Source: Trichormus sp. M33_DOE_039
GTDB taxonomy: Bacteria > Cyanobacteriota > Cyanobacteriia > Cyanobacteriales > Nostocaceae
Assembly: GCA_015296085.1 (NCBI GenBank)
Contig: DVDT01000086.1
Span: forward strand, 124,001-188,000
Length of the DNA: 64,000 bases
Reading direction: 5' to 3'
The notes beneath the pieces were generated by a model. It made no database searches. It was not told where the DNA came from and saw nothing but the letters and a program-made list of their open reading frames with translations. A program made the position numbers and the translations under genes. Of this stretch, positions 1-8,460 are shown in pieces. Every line of letters starts with the position of its first letter. Position 1 is the first letter of the stretch.

Positions 1-2
1 CG

Positions 3-1013
3 GAAGAACGGCAAACCGCTCTGTTTTCAGCCACCATGCCCCCATCAATTCGGATGTTGGTCAACAAGTTTTTGCGTTCTCCTGTAACTGTTACAGTCGA
101 GCAACCCAAAGCCACACCGAATAAAATCAATCAGGTAGCTTATCTCATCCCCCGCCACTGGACAAAAGCCAAAGCTTTACAGCCAATTCTGGAAATGGAA
201 GATCCAGAAACTGCTTTAATCTTTGTCCGTACCAGACGCACCGCTGCCGAACTCACCAGTCAACTGCAAGCGGCTGGCCACAGTGTTGATGAGTATCATG
301 GTGACTTGTCTCAGCAAGCACGGGAACGCTTATTGACCAGATTCCGCAATCGTCAAGTGCGCTGGGTAGTAGCAACTGACATCGCTGCACGGGGTTTAGA
401 CGTTGACCAACTCTCCCATGTGATCAACTTCGACCTCCCTGATAGTGTGGAAACCTACGTTCACCGCATTGGTCGAACAGGCCGCGCCGGAAAAGAAGGT
501 ACAGCTATCACTTTAGTACAACCCTTTGAGCGTCGCAAACAGCAAATATTTGAACGTCACGTACGTCAAAACTGGCAATTGCTGTCCATTCCTACACGGG
601 CGCAAATCGAAGCACGCCACATCCAAAAGTTACAAGGACAAGTCAGAGAAGCTTTGGCTGGTGAGCGTTTAGCTTCATTCTTGCCCATTATCAGCGAACT
701 AATTGAACAGTACGATGCACAGGCGATCGCAGCTGCGGCATTGCAAATCGCCTATGATCAAACTCGTCCTGCTTGGTTGAGTGCCGATATCGATATTCCC
801 GAAGAAACCGCATCTGTTCCCAAACCCAAGCTTACCAAACGTCGCGAATTTTCTGGTGACAGAAGTCGTTCCAATTGGAACAGAGATAACAACAACGACG
901 AGGAAAGACGCGGTACTCCCAAACCCAAACTCCGTTCAGGTCGTCGAGAACCTTCTGTTTCTTCCGCTAATCAAAAATTAGGCTCATCCGCAGCTAGGGA
1001 ATCAGCTTCTTAG
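3..1013 (+). CDS. crhR: DEAD-box RNA helicase, CrhR-like, C-terminal part (5' end outside window)
   Basis: The reading frame is open from the window edge and starts with motif III (SAT at about 30-38), so the N-terminal RecA domain with the Walker A and DEAD motifs lies upstream. The helicase C-terminal domain is complete: FVRT, the ATDIAARGLDV motif and HRIGRTGRAG (motif VI). A basic Arg/Asn/Ser-rich tail follows, as in cold- and redox-regulated cyanobacterial helicases. These enzymes unwind and anneal RNA using ATP. The sequence between the helicase core and the tail, including the AIAAAALQ segment, resembles CrhR as I recall it, but the paralogue assignment (CrhR or another DEAD-box protein) is inference. 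The internal ATG at 36 is not the real start. Confidence 0.85.
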   Translation, partial: EERQTALFSATMPPSIRMLVNKFLRSPVTVTVEQPKATPNKINQVAYLIPRHWTKAKALQPILEMEDPETALIFVRTRRTAAELTSQLQAAGHSVDEYHGDLSQQARERLLTRFRNRQVRWVVATDIAARGLDVDQLSHVINFDLPDSVETYVHRIGRTGRAGKEGTAITLVQPFERRKQQIFERHVRQNWQLLSIPTRAQIEARHIQKLQGQVREALAGERLASFLPIISELIEQYDAQAIAAAALQIAYDQTRPAWLSADIDIPEETASVPKPKLTKRREFSGDRSRSNWNRDNNNDEERRGTPKPKLRSGRREPSVSSANQKLGSSAARESAS

Positions 1014-1109
1014 TCACTATTCATTTGAATTTGTGATTGAGGCTAAGAACAACTGACTATTTTGATCAGCTTGTAGGAACATAGGAAATGATGCCCTATT
1101 TCTAGTCTT

Positions 1110-1553
1110 ATGTTCACAATCTCAGACTTAGATCAGCTACAAGCTGAACATCCAGAATGGCAGATAGAATTGGTGGATGGAAATATTCTAGTAATGAGTC
1201 CATCTGATTAGGTATCCGTAAAAATAAGTGTAGAGTTTGCGCGGCAACTTGGTAACTGGGTACGACCGCGTAAACTTGAACGGATAACTAGTTCGATTAC
1301 TAGTTTTATTCTGCCTATTTTAGAAACAGAAGTTGACACAATAACTAGAAATTGAAAAATTTATCGCCCGAATCAAGAATCAATTATTTTAAATAATAAT
1401 GACCAAACGATGCTGCCAGATTGATTAAATATTTGGGAGCTAACAATATTAAAATTGTGGTTGTCTGTATTTGCTGAAGAGGTTAGAGGCCGGAATAATC
1501 TTGAGAAAAACTTTATGTACCTCCGCGAGATTTTGCGTTTAAAAAATTACTAA
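1110..1553 (+). pseudogene. Uma2-family (DUF820) endonuclease-like pseudogene
   Basis: Translation from the ATG at 1110 gives a typical Uma2 N-terminus (LDQLQAEHPEWQIELVDG, then MSPSD). The same frame is cut by stops at 1209-1211, 1353-1355 and 1422-1424. Homology resumes between stops, with GNWVRP at about 1254 and YRPNQESIIL at about 1362. The central part that normally carries the PDVSF-type catalytic motif is missing. Uma2 genes are highly multicopy in cyanobacteria and restriction-endonuclease-like in fold. This copy is clearly dead. Confidence 0.75.
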
Positions 1554-1584
1554 CCTGCCTTCCCTTGCCTCTAGCCTCTTTCCT

Positions 1585-2532
1585 CTACTTCCAAGGACGA
1601 CTCGCTTTTTCTAATTCCTGGATTTCATCGTCACTTAATTTCCAACCTAAAGCACCAGCATTCTGTTTGACTTGTTCAGCAGTTTTCACCCCAGCGATGG
1701 GAATGACATTACCCTGAGCAATTAACCAATTTAAAGCTACTTGGGCAGGGGTGCGATCGCGCTTCTCACCTAAACTGCGTAATAAAGAAATTACTGGTGT
1801 AATTTTTTGCAATCCCTCTTGATTAAATCGGGGATCTAATTTTCTAGCACCCGTAAGTTTTTCAGAACTTTCAGGCGTATATTTTCCTGTCAGCAATCCC
1901 TGAGCTAAAGGGCTATATGCCAAAATTGTTACACCTAACTCACGAGCAGTTGCTAACGTACCATCACTTTCAATTTGGCGAGTCAGTAAAGAATAACGAA
2001 CTTGGTTCACAGCTAAAGGAACTCCTCTCGCTGCCAATATTTGATGAGCTTCGCGCATTTGTGCGGCTGAGTAATTACTAACACCCACAGCAGCGATTCT
2101 ACCTCGCTTCACTTCGTCGGCTAGGGTGTTTAACAAAGTTTCTTGACTTAAAAAGAAAGCAAAAGGCCAATGGACTTGATATAAAGCAATACTTTCCACT
2201 TGCAAGCGTTTGAGACTATCTGTTAAAGCATCAGAAACAGATTGTCCGTTAAATCGCCAAGGTAGCGGGCCGAATTTCGTAGCAATTTGTACTGACTGTT
2301 GTGTTTGCTGGAGAAATTGTCCTAAAAATTTTTCTGATAATCCTAGTCCATAAACTTCAGCAGTATCAAAAAAGGTGACACCAGCTTCTAAGGCGGCGGT
2401 AAATGCTGCTTGCAGCTGTTCTAATCCGTACCCCTCGCCATAATTCCAAAATAACTTATCACCCCAAGCCCAAGTGCCAATGCAAAGGGGTGTGACAGAT
2501 GGGCCGTTTTTCCCCAATGTGATTGTTTCCAC
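1585..2532 (-). CDS. Aldo/keto reductase
   Basis: The 315-residue protein has the full length of an aldo/keto reductase TIM barrel. The catalytic tetrad is visible: Asp56 and Tyr61 in FFDTAEVYG, Lys86 in IATKFGP and His121 in YQVHWP. The NADPH-binding part near the C-terminus (IPIAGVKTAEQV) is also present. It should reduce carbonyl compounds with NADPH in the cytoplasm. The substrate cannot be read from the sequence. It is divergent from the PucC-type transporter gene with about 140 bp between starts. Confidence 0.9.
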   Translation of the reverse strand: METITLGKNGPSVTPLCIGTWAWGDKLFWNYGEGYGLEQLQAAFTAALEAGVTFFDTAEVYGLGLSEKFLGQFLQQTQQSVQIATKFGPLPWRFNGQSVSDALTDSLKRLQVESIALYQVHWPFAFFLSQETLLNTLADEVKRGRIAAVGVSNYSAAQMREAHQILAARGVPLAVNQVRYSLLTRQIESDGTLATARELGVTILAYSPLAQGLLTGKYTPESSEKLTGARKLDPRFNQEGLQKITPVISLLRSLGEKRDRTPAQVALNWLIAQGNVIPIAGVKTAEQVKQNAGALGWKLSDDEIQELEKASRPWK

Positions 2533-2674
2533 GATGGTAAAATTTAAATTAATATTTCTTTACTTTTTCAGTTTAACGTTAGTAAAAGTGATTAAATTCA
2601 TCAGTCAAAAAATTGGTCAATTAGTAAGATTTACTTAAATATTTCCTTAAATACTATTTTCCTTACAAATAGCT

Positions 2675-4159
2675 ATGGCAACTAGCAATTTTTCACCAAA
2701 TCCTGAATCAGATCAGTCGGTCAATATGAAACCTTTGCCCAGAATCAATTTACCAACAATGTTTCGACTAGGTTTGTTTCAAATGGGATTAGGCATCATG
2801 TCGCTTCTCACCTTGGGTGTGTTGAATCGAGTCATGATTGATGAGTTAAAAGTTTTGCCATTGATTGCAGCTGGGGCGATCGCTATGCACCAGTTTGTTA
2901 GCCCGGCACGAGTCTGGTTTGGTCAAATGTCTGATGCCAAGCCGATACTTGGCTATAATCGCACTGGCTATGTTTTGATAGGGGCTGCATTATTTACCAT
3001 TGTTTCTTTCTTGGCTTTGCAAGTGGTATGGCAAATAGGTAGCAGCTTACAAACCACTGGCTGGAGTTTCGCAACCTATGCTTGGGCGGCTGTACTGGCA
3101 TTGATGTTTGCAGTTTATGGTTTAGCTTTGAGTGCTAGTTCTACACCTTTTGCAGCTCTGTTAGTCGATATAACCGATGAGGATAATCGTTCCCAGCTAA
3201 TTGGGATCGTCTGGTCAATGCTGATGATCGGTATTGTTATAGGCGCGGTTGTTAGCTCTAGATTACTGGAAAGACCAGAAATTTGTGGAGCGGCTTTGTT
3301 ATCTTATGATCCGACGCAAACTAACAAAGTCGTTGACATAGCTAAACTGCAACAAGCAGTGAATCCCGTTTTTATCATTATGCCTGCAATAGTGTTTGGA
3401 CTATCTGTGCTGGCAACCTTTGGTGTAGAAAAGAAGTATTCCCGCTTCAATTCCCGTTCTACCGTAGTAGATAGAGAAGACCAAATTACTTTGAGTAAAG
3501 CGTTGAAGGTGCTAACTGCTAACCGTCAAACAGGCGTGTTTTTCAGTTTTTTATTGGTATTGACTGTCAGTATTTTTATGCAGGATGCAGTCCTAGAACC
3601 TTATGGTGGAGAGGTTTTTGGGATGTGTATCTCGCAAACTACTAGATTAAATATTCCCTTTGGTATAGGGACTTTAATCGGCATCAGTTCCACTGGTTTT
3701 TTACTTTTACCGCGTTTAGGAAAGAAACAGACAACGAAAATTGGCTGTCTGGGTGCGGTGTTCAGCTTTTGTCTAATTATCATGGCAGGCTTTAGCGGCA
3801 ACTCAGGCGTATTGATGGGTAGCTTGCTGTGTTTTGGTTTGTCTTCAGGAGTGATTACAGCTGGTGCGACTAGTTTGATGTTGGATTTGACCGCGGCGGA
3901 GACAGCAGGCACATTTATTGGTGCGTGGGGATTATCTCAAGCGATGGCTAGGGGTTTAGCTACAGTTTTGGGTGGTGTAGTCTTAAATGTCGGCAAAACG
4001 TTGTTCAGTATACCAGTACTAGCATACGGGATGGTGTTTGCATTACAAGCCATAGGGATGCTGATTGCTATTTGGTGTTTGCGGCGGGTTAACGTCCAGG
4101 AATTTCAGGTGAACGCTAAAACTGCGATCGCCTCTATTCTGGAAAAAGAACTAGATTAA
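2675..4159 (+). CDS. PucC/LhaA-type (BCD family) MFS transporter
   Basis: This 494-residue polytopic protein has about 12 hydrophobic segments. It resembles the PucC/LhaA/BCD branch of the major facilitator superfamily (MFRLGLFQMGLGI near the start, then LNRVMIDELKV and HQFVSPARVWFGQMSD). Members in phototrophs are linked to chlorophyll or bacteriochlorophyll delivery and antenna assembly. chlG lies 4 kb away. The next gene (inositol-phosphatase family) starts 32 bp downstream on the same strand, so the two may be co-transcribed. Family placement is strong; a role in chlorophyll handling is inference. Confidence 0.85.
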   Translation: MATSNFSPNPESDQSVNMKPLPRINLPTMFRLGLFQMGLGIMSLLTLGVLNRVMIDELKVLPLIAAGAIAMHQFVSPARVWFGQMSDAKPILGYNRTGYVLIGAALFTIVSFLALQVVWQIGSSLQTTGWSFATYAWAAVLALMFAVYGLALSASSTPFAALLVDITDEDNRSQLIGIVWSMLMIGIVIGAVVSSRLLERPEICGAALLSYDPTQTNKVVDIAKLQQAVNPVFIIMPAIVFGLSVLATFGVEKKYSRFNSRSTVVDREDQITLSKALKVLTANRQTGVFFSFLLVLTVSIFMQDAVLEPYGGEVFGMCISQTTRLNIPFGIGTLIGISSTGFLLLPRLGKKQTTKIGCLGAVFSFCLIIMAGFSGNSGVLMGSLLCFGLSSGVITAGATSLMLDLTAAETAGTFIGAWGLSQAMARGLATVLGGVVLNVGKTLFSIPVLAYGMVFALQAIGMLIAIWCLRRVNVQEFQVNAKTAIASILEKELD

Positions 4160-4191
4160 AACTCTTAGCACCTTTACATCAAAATTAATTA

Positions 4192-4998
4192 ATGAACGAT
4201 TTTTGGACGGCAGTTGTTGAGTTCGCTGAAACCACTACTAACAGAGTGGGAAAGCGATTAATGCAAGACTTTGGCCAAGTACAAGCTTCACAAAAAGCTG
4301 ATGGTAGTTTGGTGACACAGGCCGATAAATGGGCAGATCAAGAAATTCGGGATGCGATCGCTTCTAGTTTCTCCGGTTACGGGATTTTGAGCGAAGAAAG
4401 TGAACAAATTTTTCCCGGTACAGATTGGTGTTGGGTGATTGATCCTTTAGATGGCACAACCAACTTTACACGGGGTATCCCCATCTGGTCGATTTCCTTG
4501 GCTTTGCTCTATCAAGGTACACCCATTTTTGGTTATGTGTACGTCCCACCACTCAATCAAGCTTTCCACGGGTTTTGGTCGGGTAGTTCCGGTTTCACTA
4601 CACCATCGGGAGCATTTCTCAATCATCACCCCATTCACACCAGTATTGACGCTCCCAGTAGCAATCATTTTTTCAATCTTTGTTCCCGTAGTTTGGCTGT
4701 AGTACAACAAGGCTTTCCTTGCAAAATTCGGATGTTGGGTGTAGCTAGCTATAACTTCCTCACCGTTGCAGCAGGAGCAACACTAGGAGGTATAGAAGCA
4801 ACACCCAAAGTTTGGGACATTGCAGGAGCTTGGGTGATTGTGCAAGCGGCTGGTGGTAGCTGGGTATCACTCAACTCACAACCATTTCCTTTGGTATCGG
4901 GAGCAGATTATAGCGATCGCTCTTTCCCTACCCTCGTTGTTAGTCGCTCAGAATTATTGTCTTTCTTTACACCCTTTACCCAGTCCTTGAATATCTAA
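4192..4998 (+). CDS. Inositol monophosphatase family protein
   Basis: The 268-residue protein carries the metal-binding signatures of the IMPase/FBPase superfamily: Glu68-Glu69 (SEES), DPLDGT at 84-89 and the C-terminal WDIAGAW with Asp209. These Mg-dependent enzymes dephosphorylate small sugar or inositol phosphates, such as inositol-1-phosphate or histidinol phosphate. The exact substrate is not evident. It follows the PucC-type gene by 32 bp and is closed by a strong intrinsic terminator at 5036-5085. Confidence 0.9.
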   Translation: MNDFWTAVVEFAETTTNRVGKRLMQDFGQVQASQKADGSLVTQADKWADQEIRDAIASSFSGYGILSEESEQIFPGTDWCWVIDPLDGTTNFTRGIPIWSISLALLYQGTPIFGYVYVPPLNQAFHGFWSGSSGFTTPSGAFLNHHPIHTSIDAPSSNHFFNLCSRSLAVVQQGFPCKIRMLGVASYNFLTVAAGATLGGIEATPKVWDIAGAWVIVQAAGGSWVSLNSQPFPLVSGADYSDRSFPTLVVSRSELLSFFTPFTQSLNI

Positions 4999-5035
4999 GG
5001 GACTGTAAAGCTTTTAATCCTAAACCTTCTCATTA

Positions 5036-5085
5036 ACTCAGGTTGCCCATCGCCAAAATTTTTACAGGCAACCTGAGTATTTTTT
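5036..5085 (+). terminator. Rho-independent terminator after the inositol-phosphatase gene
   Basis: A perfect 12-bp stem, ACTCAGGTTGCC (5036-5047) pairing with GGCAACCTGAGT (5067-5078), is followed by A and six T residues. It lies 38 bp after the stop codon, so it should end the transporter-phosphatase transcript. Confidence 0.85.
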
Positions 5086-5251
5086 CATGATTTCCGAGAT
5101 TGGTCACGTATATGTAATTAGATGGTGTCATTGGCTCATGACATGACTAACTGTTGACTGTGTATTTTTGACTGTCAATAGGAAATTAATGAAGACTGAC
5201 ACACTGAATTTACTTTTTTCAACCTGAATTTGCTTGTTGGGTGTAAAAGCG

Positions 5252-5830
5252 ATGTTATCTGATCTGGATTTAATGCGAGAGTTTGTTGTTCAATCTATTG
5301 AAAAAAAAGAAGTTTTATTAGCGAATTCTTATCTAAAAGCACAGATGGTTTATAAAAGCAATCAATTAATCTCTAAACAAGAAGGTGTGATTGCTACTGC
5401 CAAACTGGATCATACACCTTCTGATTTTCTTATTTATGGAACTTCATCCTATTGGGAAATCATCAATGAAACATTAGCAGAATATAGTTATATTTATACA
5501 GGTGAAATAGATAACAATGGTTTCTATCAATATCAACAATGCTCTATTCCCCAAGGTTATACACTGCAATGTACTACCTCTGTTAATCTATGGCAAGCTT
5601 GGTGGAAGTACCGTAAATACGCTTCCCAATTAAAAGTTCCCTTAGATATTTTAATCAGAAGCAGAAATTCTTGGTACGGTATTAAAGAGTTGATGATTAG
5701 TGATGGTTTGATCTATATCAAAACCTTAGTTAGCGAAATTGCGTTAGATGCGAATGATTTAGTAATTTGGTTAAATAAAAACGAATTCGATTGGACATTA
5801 AAACACTTGTCAGTAGAACAGGGTAAATAA
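5252..5830 (+). CDS. Conserved hypothetical protein, first copy of a tandem pair
   Basis: I do not recognise this family. The protein (about 192 residues from the ATG at 5252; an in-frame TTG lies at 5234) has no signal peptide or membrane segment. It aligns over almost its full length with the product of 6387-6959, with more than half of positions identical by eye. Shared blocks are REFV.QSI, VYKSNQ, EGVIATA, TSSYWE, TGEID, AWWKYRK, SWY and the SDGL.YIKTL.SEIA stretch. The ATG at 5252 is chosen because both copies share AMLS at this point. No clear Shine-Dalgarno sequence is visible. Confidence 0.75.
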   Translation: MLSDLDLMREFVVQSIEKKEVLLANSYLKAQMVYKSNQLISKQEGVIATAKLDHTPSDFLIYGTSSYWEIINETLAEYSYIYTGEIDNNGFYQYQQCSIPQGYTLQCTTSVNLWQAWWKYRKYASQLKVPLDILIRSRNSWYGIKELMISDGLIYIKTLVSEIALDANDLVIWLNKNEFDWTLKHLSVEQGK

Positions 5831-5894
5831 TTAAAGGTTTGTAGTGATAACTTTAGTTCTCAAAAATTAAATACTAATCCTATATGTATATCTA

Positions 5895-5938
5895 GTTAGC
5901 ATTCAATAGATTTATTCATTTATCTATTGAATGCTAAC
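5895..5938. repeat. Perfect 17-bp inverted repeat (hairpin) after the first paralogue
   Basis: Arms 5895-5911 (GTTAGCATTCAATAGAT) and 5922-5938 are exact reverse complements with a 10-nt loop. It sits 64 bp after the stop codon. There is no T-run and the stem is AT-rich, so it is not a textbook terminator. It could be a bidirectional 3'-end structure or a short palindromic repeat. Confidence 0.8.
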
Positions 5939-6021
5939 CATGAGAAAATATAACAAAAATTAAAAATTTCTTCCTCCTTTAATTTCTGCTTCTTATATTC
6001 AAGCTCGATTTTAAGTTATTT

Positions 6022-6061
6022 AAGCAGATTTGATTGAGCGATCATGCTCAAGAATCTGCTT
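6022..6061. repeat. Imperfect inverted repeat between the two paralogues
   Basis: AAGCAGATT...TTGAGC (from 6022) pairs with GCTCAA...AATCTGCTT (to 6061) around a GATCAT loop, with a small internal bulge, followed by TTATGTTT. It may act as a weak terminator for the upstream gene. The rest of 5831-6332 is AT-rich and shows nothing further that I can support. Confidence 0.5.
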
Positions 6062-6332
6062 TATGTTTACTAAATCCCAACTTTTTCAGTATTTCTACTA
6101 ACTTAAGGTAAAAACTTTATTGTTTACTGGATAAAGTATCCAATAACACTTGACGAAATATAGTTGTTACATGATGAATATAAGATTTGTTCATGAAAAC
6201 TTTACTGCCTATATTAGTTAAATTTGAAGAGTCAAAATACTTCACCGTATATTTACAACTTAAAAAAAAGGTTTGGGTATAATTAACTTTTAGGTGATTG
6301 CATATTATCAATGATATTACGGTAATTGCTGA

Positions 6333-6959
6333 ATGACAGAGAGCGATCGCTCAAGTAAAAATGGTGCATTGCATATAAAAATAGCCATGTTATCTAATTC
6401 GGAATTATTAAGAGAGTTTGTTAACCAATCTATCCAAAAACAAGAAGTTCTGTTAGCAAATGGTACTTTACAGGCACAGACAGTTTATAAAAGTAATCAA
6501 GTCACAGCTAAAACAGAAGGTGTAATTGCTACTGCCCAAATTGCTCAGAAAACGCTGGAATTCTCAATTAAATCGACTTCATCCTATTGGGAATTAATGA
6601 ACGAAGTCTTAGCAGATCACAGCTATATTCTGACTGGGGAAATAGATGAACGCCATTGCTATCGGTATCAATACTGTCCACTGCCCACAGGTTATCGTAT
6701 GCACTGTACAAAATCAGTTCATTTGTGGCGTGCTTGGTGGAAATATCGCAAAAACAAGTCGCAGTTGGGTATTCCCTTAGATTTGCTAATCCGTACACGT
6801 AGTTCTTGGTATCCCATTAGAGATCTAATTATTAGCGACGGACTTTTATACATCAAAACCTTGGGTAGTGAGATTGCAGTTCACGCTGATGACTTGATAA
6901 TTTGGTTAAGCAAGGCCGATGTCAAATTTCCCAATCCATCTGAGTTAGAAGCTTTATAG
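6333..6959 (+). CDS. Conserved hypothetical protein, second copy of a tandem pair
   Basis: This is a 208-residue paralogue of the product of 5252-5830; function unrecognised. It carries the same blocks (LLREFV.QSI, VYKSNQ, EGVIATA, TSSYWE, AWWKYRK, RSSWY, SDGLLYIKTLGSEIA). It looks soluble and mixed alpha/beta. The ATG at 6333 adds 18 residues relative to the conserved MLS start at 6387; either may be used. Each copy has its own roughly 250-500 bp upstream region, so the two are probably separately transcribed rather than one operon. Confidence 0.75.
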   Translation: MTESDRSSKNGALHIKIAMLSNSELLREFVNQSIQKQEVLLANGTLQAQTVYKSNQVTAKTEGVIATAQIAQKTLEFSIKSTSSYWELMNEVLADHSYILTGEIDERHCYRYQYCPLPTGYRMHCTKSVHLWRAWWKYRKNKSQLGIPLDLLIRTRSSWYPIRDLIISDGLLYIKTLGSEIAVHADDLIIWLSKADVKFPNPSELEAL

Positions 6960-7080
6960 TTCAGGTGATAGGTGACAGTGACAATCAGAGTTTGCTGATA
7001 TGTGGTGGTACTCATCTGGGTCTTTTAAGGTACTTTCAATATGGTTACAATGCCTTTGAGTATCTGACTGGAACAAGATC

Positions 7081-8037
7081 ATGAAAGGACTGTGGCTAGA
7101 AAATAACCAATTACAACTCCGTACAGATATTCCCATTCCTGAAGCACCGCCTGGGGAAGTACTTGTGCGCGTTTTACGTGCAGGAATTTGTAATACAGAC
7201 TTAGAACTAGTCAGGGGTTACTATCCTTATACTGGTGTTTTGGGACATGAATTTGTCGGTTTGGTTGAACAGGGGCCAGAACATCTTGTAAATCGGCGAG
7301 TCGTGGGTGAAATTAATGCTGTTTGCGGTCATTGCCGTTTCTGTCTTCGAGGACAAACAACCCACTGCGAAAACCGCACCGTCTTGGGCATTGTTAACCG
7401 TAACGGTGCATTTGCTGACTATCTTTGTTTACCAGTAGAAAATTTACATCCTGTACCAGACAATGTGCCAACAGAGATTGCCACATTTACCGAACCTTTA
7501 GCCGCTGCACTGGAAATTCAGCAGCAGATTGTGATATGTGCAGATGATCGCGTGTTAGTGGTAGGAGATGGCAAACTGGGACAGTTAGTAGCGCAAACTT
7601 TAGCCTTGACTGGTTGTCAACTATTAGTTGTAGGTCGTCACCCAGACAAACTTGCGAATTTAGCAGCACGGGGAATAAAAACTGGTCTAGTTGATGCTGT
7701 TACAGAGAGAAGTTTTGATATATCAGTAGAGTGTACTGGCAACCCAGACGGATTTGCGATCGCTCATCGTGCTTTACGTCCTCGTGGTACGCTAGTACTA
7801 AAAAGTACCTATGCAGGCAACCTCAGCTTAGATGTTTCAGCCTTAGTAGTAGATGAAATTACTCTGATTGGTTCTCGTTGTGGCCCATTTCCTGCCGCAT
7901 TAGAATTATTAGCAGCAGAGAAAGTAGACGTAAGACCCCTAATTCATGATACTTACTCCCTCAATCAAGGACTAGAAGCTTTTGCACAAGCCCAACGCCG
8001 AGGGGTATTAAAAGTATTGTTGGAAATTAGTCATTAG
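7081..8037 (+). CDS. Zinc-dependent alcohol dehydrogenase (MDR superfamily)
   Basis: The 318-residue medium-chain dehydrogenase/reductase has the catalytic zinc ligands Cys37 and His56-Glu57 (GHE). A full structural-zinc lobe is present with Cys82, Cys85, Cys88 and Cys96. The Rossmann segment (VLVVGDGKLGQLVAQ) starts near residue 156. It should be a cytoplasmic NAD(P)-dependent alcohol or polyol dehydrogenase, somewhat shorter than the usual 340-350 residues. Substrate unknown. No operon partner: the upstream gene is 120 bp away and the downstream gene is convergent. Confidence 0.9.
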   Translation: MKGLWLENNQLQLRTDIPIPEAPPGEVLVRVLRAGICNTDLELVRGYYPYTGVLGHEFVGLVEQGPEHLVNRRVVGEINAVCGHCRFCLRGQTTHCENRTVLGIVNRNGAFADYLCLPVENLHPVPDNVPTEIATFTEPLAAALEIQQQIVICADDRVLVVGDGKLGQLVAQTLALTGCQLLVVGRHPDKLANLAARGIKTGLVDAVTERSFDISVECTGNPDGFAIAHRALRPRGTLVLKSTYAGNLSLDVSALVVDEITLIGSRCGPFPAALELLAAEKVDVRPLIHDTYSLNQGLEAFAQAQRRGVLKVLLEISH

Positions 8038-8044
8038 TTATTCT

Positions 8045-8094
8045 CCCCCAATCCCCAATTCCCAGTCCCCAATCCCCAGTCCCCAATCTCTAAT
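8045..8094. repeat. STRR heptanucleotide tract (CCCCAAT/CCCCAGT type)
   Basis: Tandem, slightly degenerate heptamers of the CCCCA(A/G)T type fill the convergent gap between the alcohol dehydrogenase and the small membrane protein gene. They match short tandemly repeated repetitive sequences known from heterocystous cyanobacteria. Related tracts occur at 9478-9545, 36649-36697 and 48424-48470. Confidence 0.8.
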
Positions 8095-8392
8095 ACAAGT
8101 AAGGATTTGTCTTAGGTTGAAAATCAGTACATTCAATTGCTTCTTCTGTATTGGCTATCGATGGGTGGACAGTGCATTTGAGGCGGTAGTTGTCGGTGAA
8201 AAATTGGCAACCAGAACATGGTATTTGGTGCATCCGTTTGGCTGTGTGGATGCTATCTCGTGTGGCTGTCCAGAGACTCCAAACGACGAGAGAAATAATC
8301 AGCCAAGCCCCAAAAAAGCAAATGGGTACTAAAAATGGTTGAATGCCTCTAATTAGGAAAGATATTAATTCCAGCACGGCAATTTCTAACAA
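8090..8392 (-). CDS. Conserved small membrane protein with Cys-rich C-terminal half
   Basis: This is about a 100-residue protein. One or two hydrophobic segments (about residues 9-42, FLVPICFFGAWLIISLVVW) are followed by a polar part with a regular pattern: IPCSGCQFFTDNYRLKC, VHP and AIECTDF. The two close cysteines plus two further ones could bind metal or form disulphides; this is inference. It resembles conserved cyanobacterial proteins of unknown function. The start is uncertain: the longest frame begins with TTG (8392), a GTG lies at 8377, and neither has a clear ribosome site. Confidence 0.7.
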   Translation of the reverse strand: MLEIAVLELISFLIRGIQPFLVPICFFGAWLIISLVVWSLWTATRDSIHTAKRMHQIPCSGCQFFTDNYRLKCTVHPSIANTEEAIECTDFQPKTNPYLY

Positions 8393-8460
8393 AAATGAAG
8401 AGCTAGAAGTATATTAACTCCTAACTCTTTGCAACTAACTTCTGACTACAGACGTAAAAA

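Noticed and set aside
6117-6311. 64-codon minus-strand frame between the tandem paralogues
   Set aside because: AT-rich spacer, no ribosome site or family. It occupies the presumed promoter region of the second paralogue.
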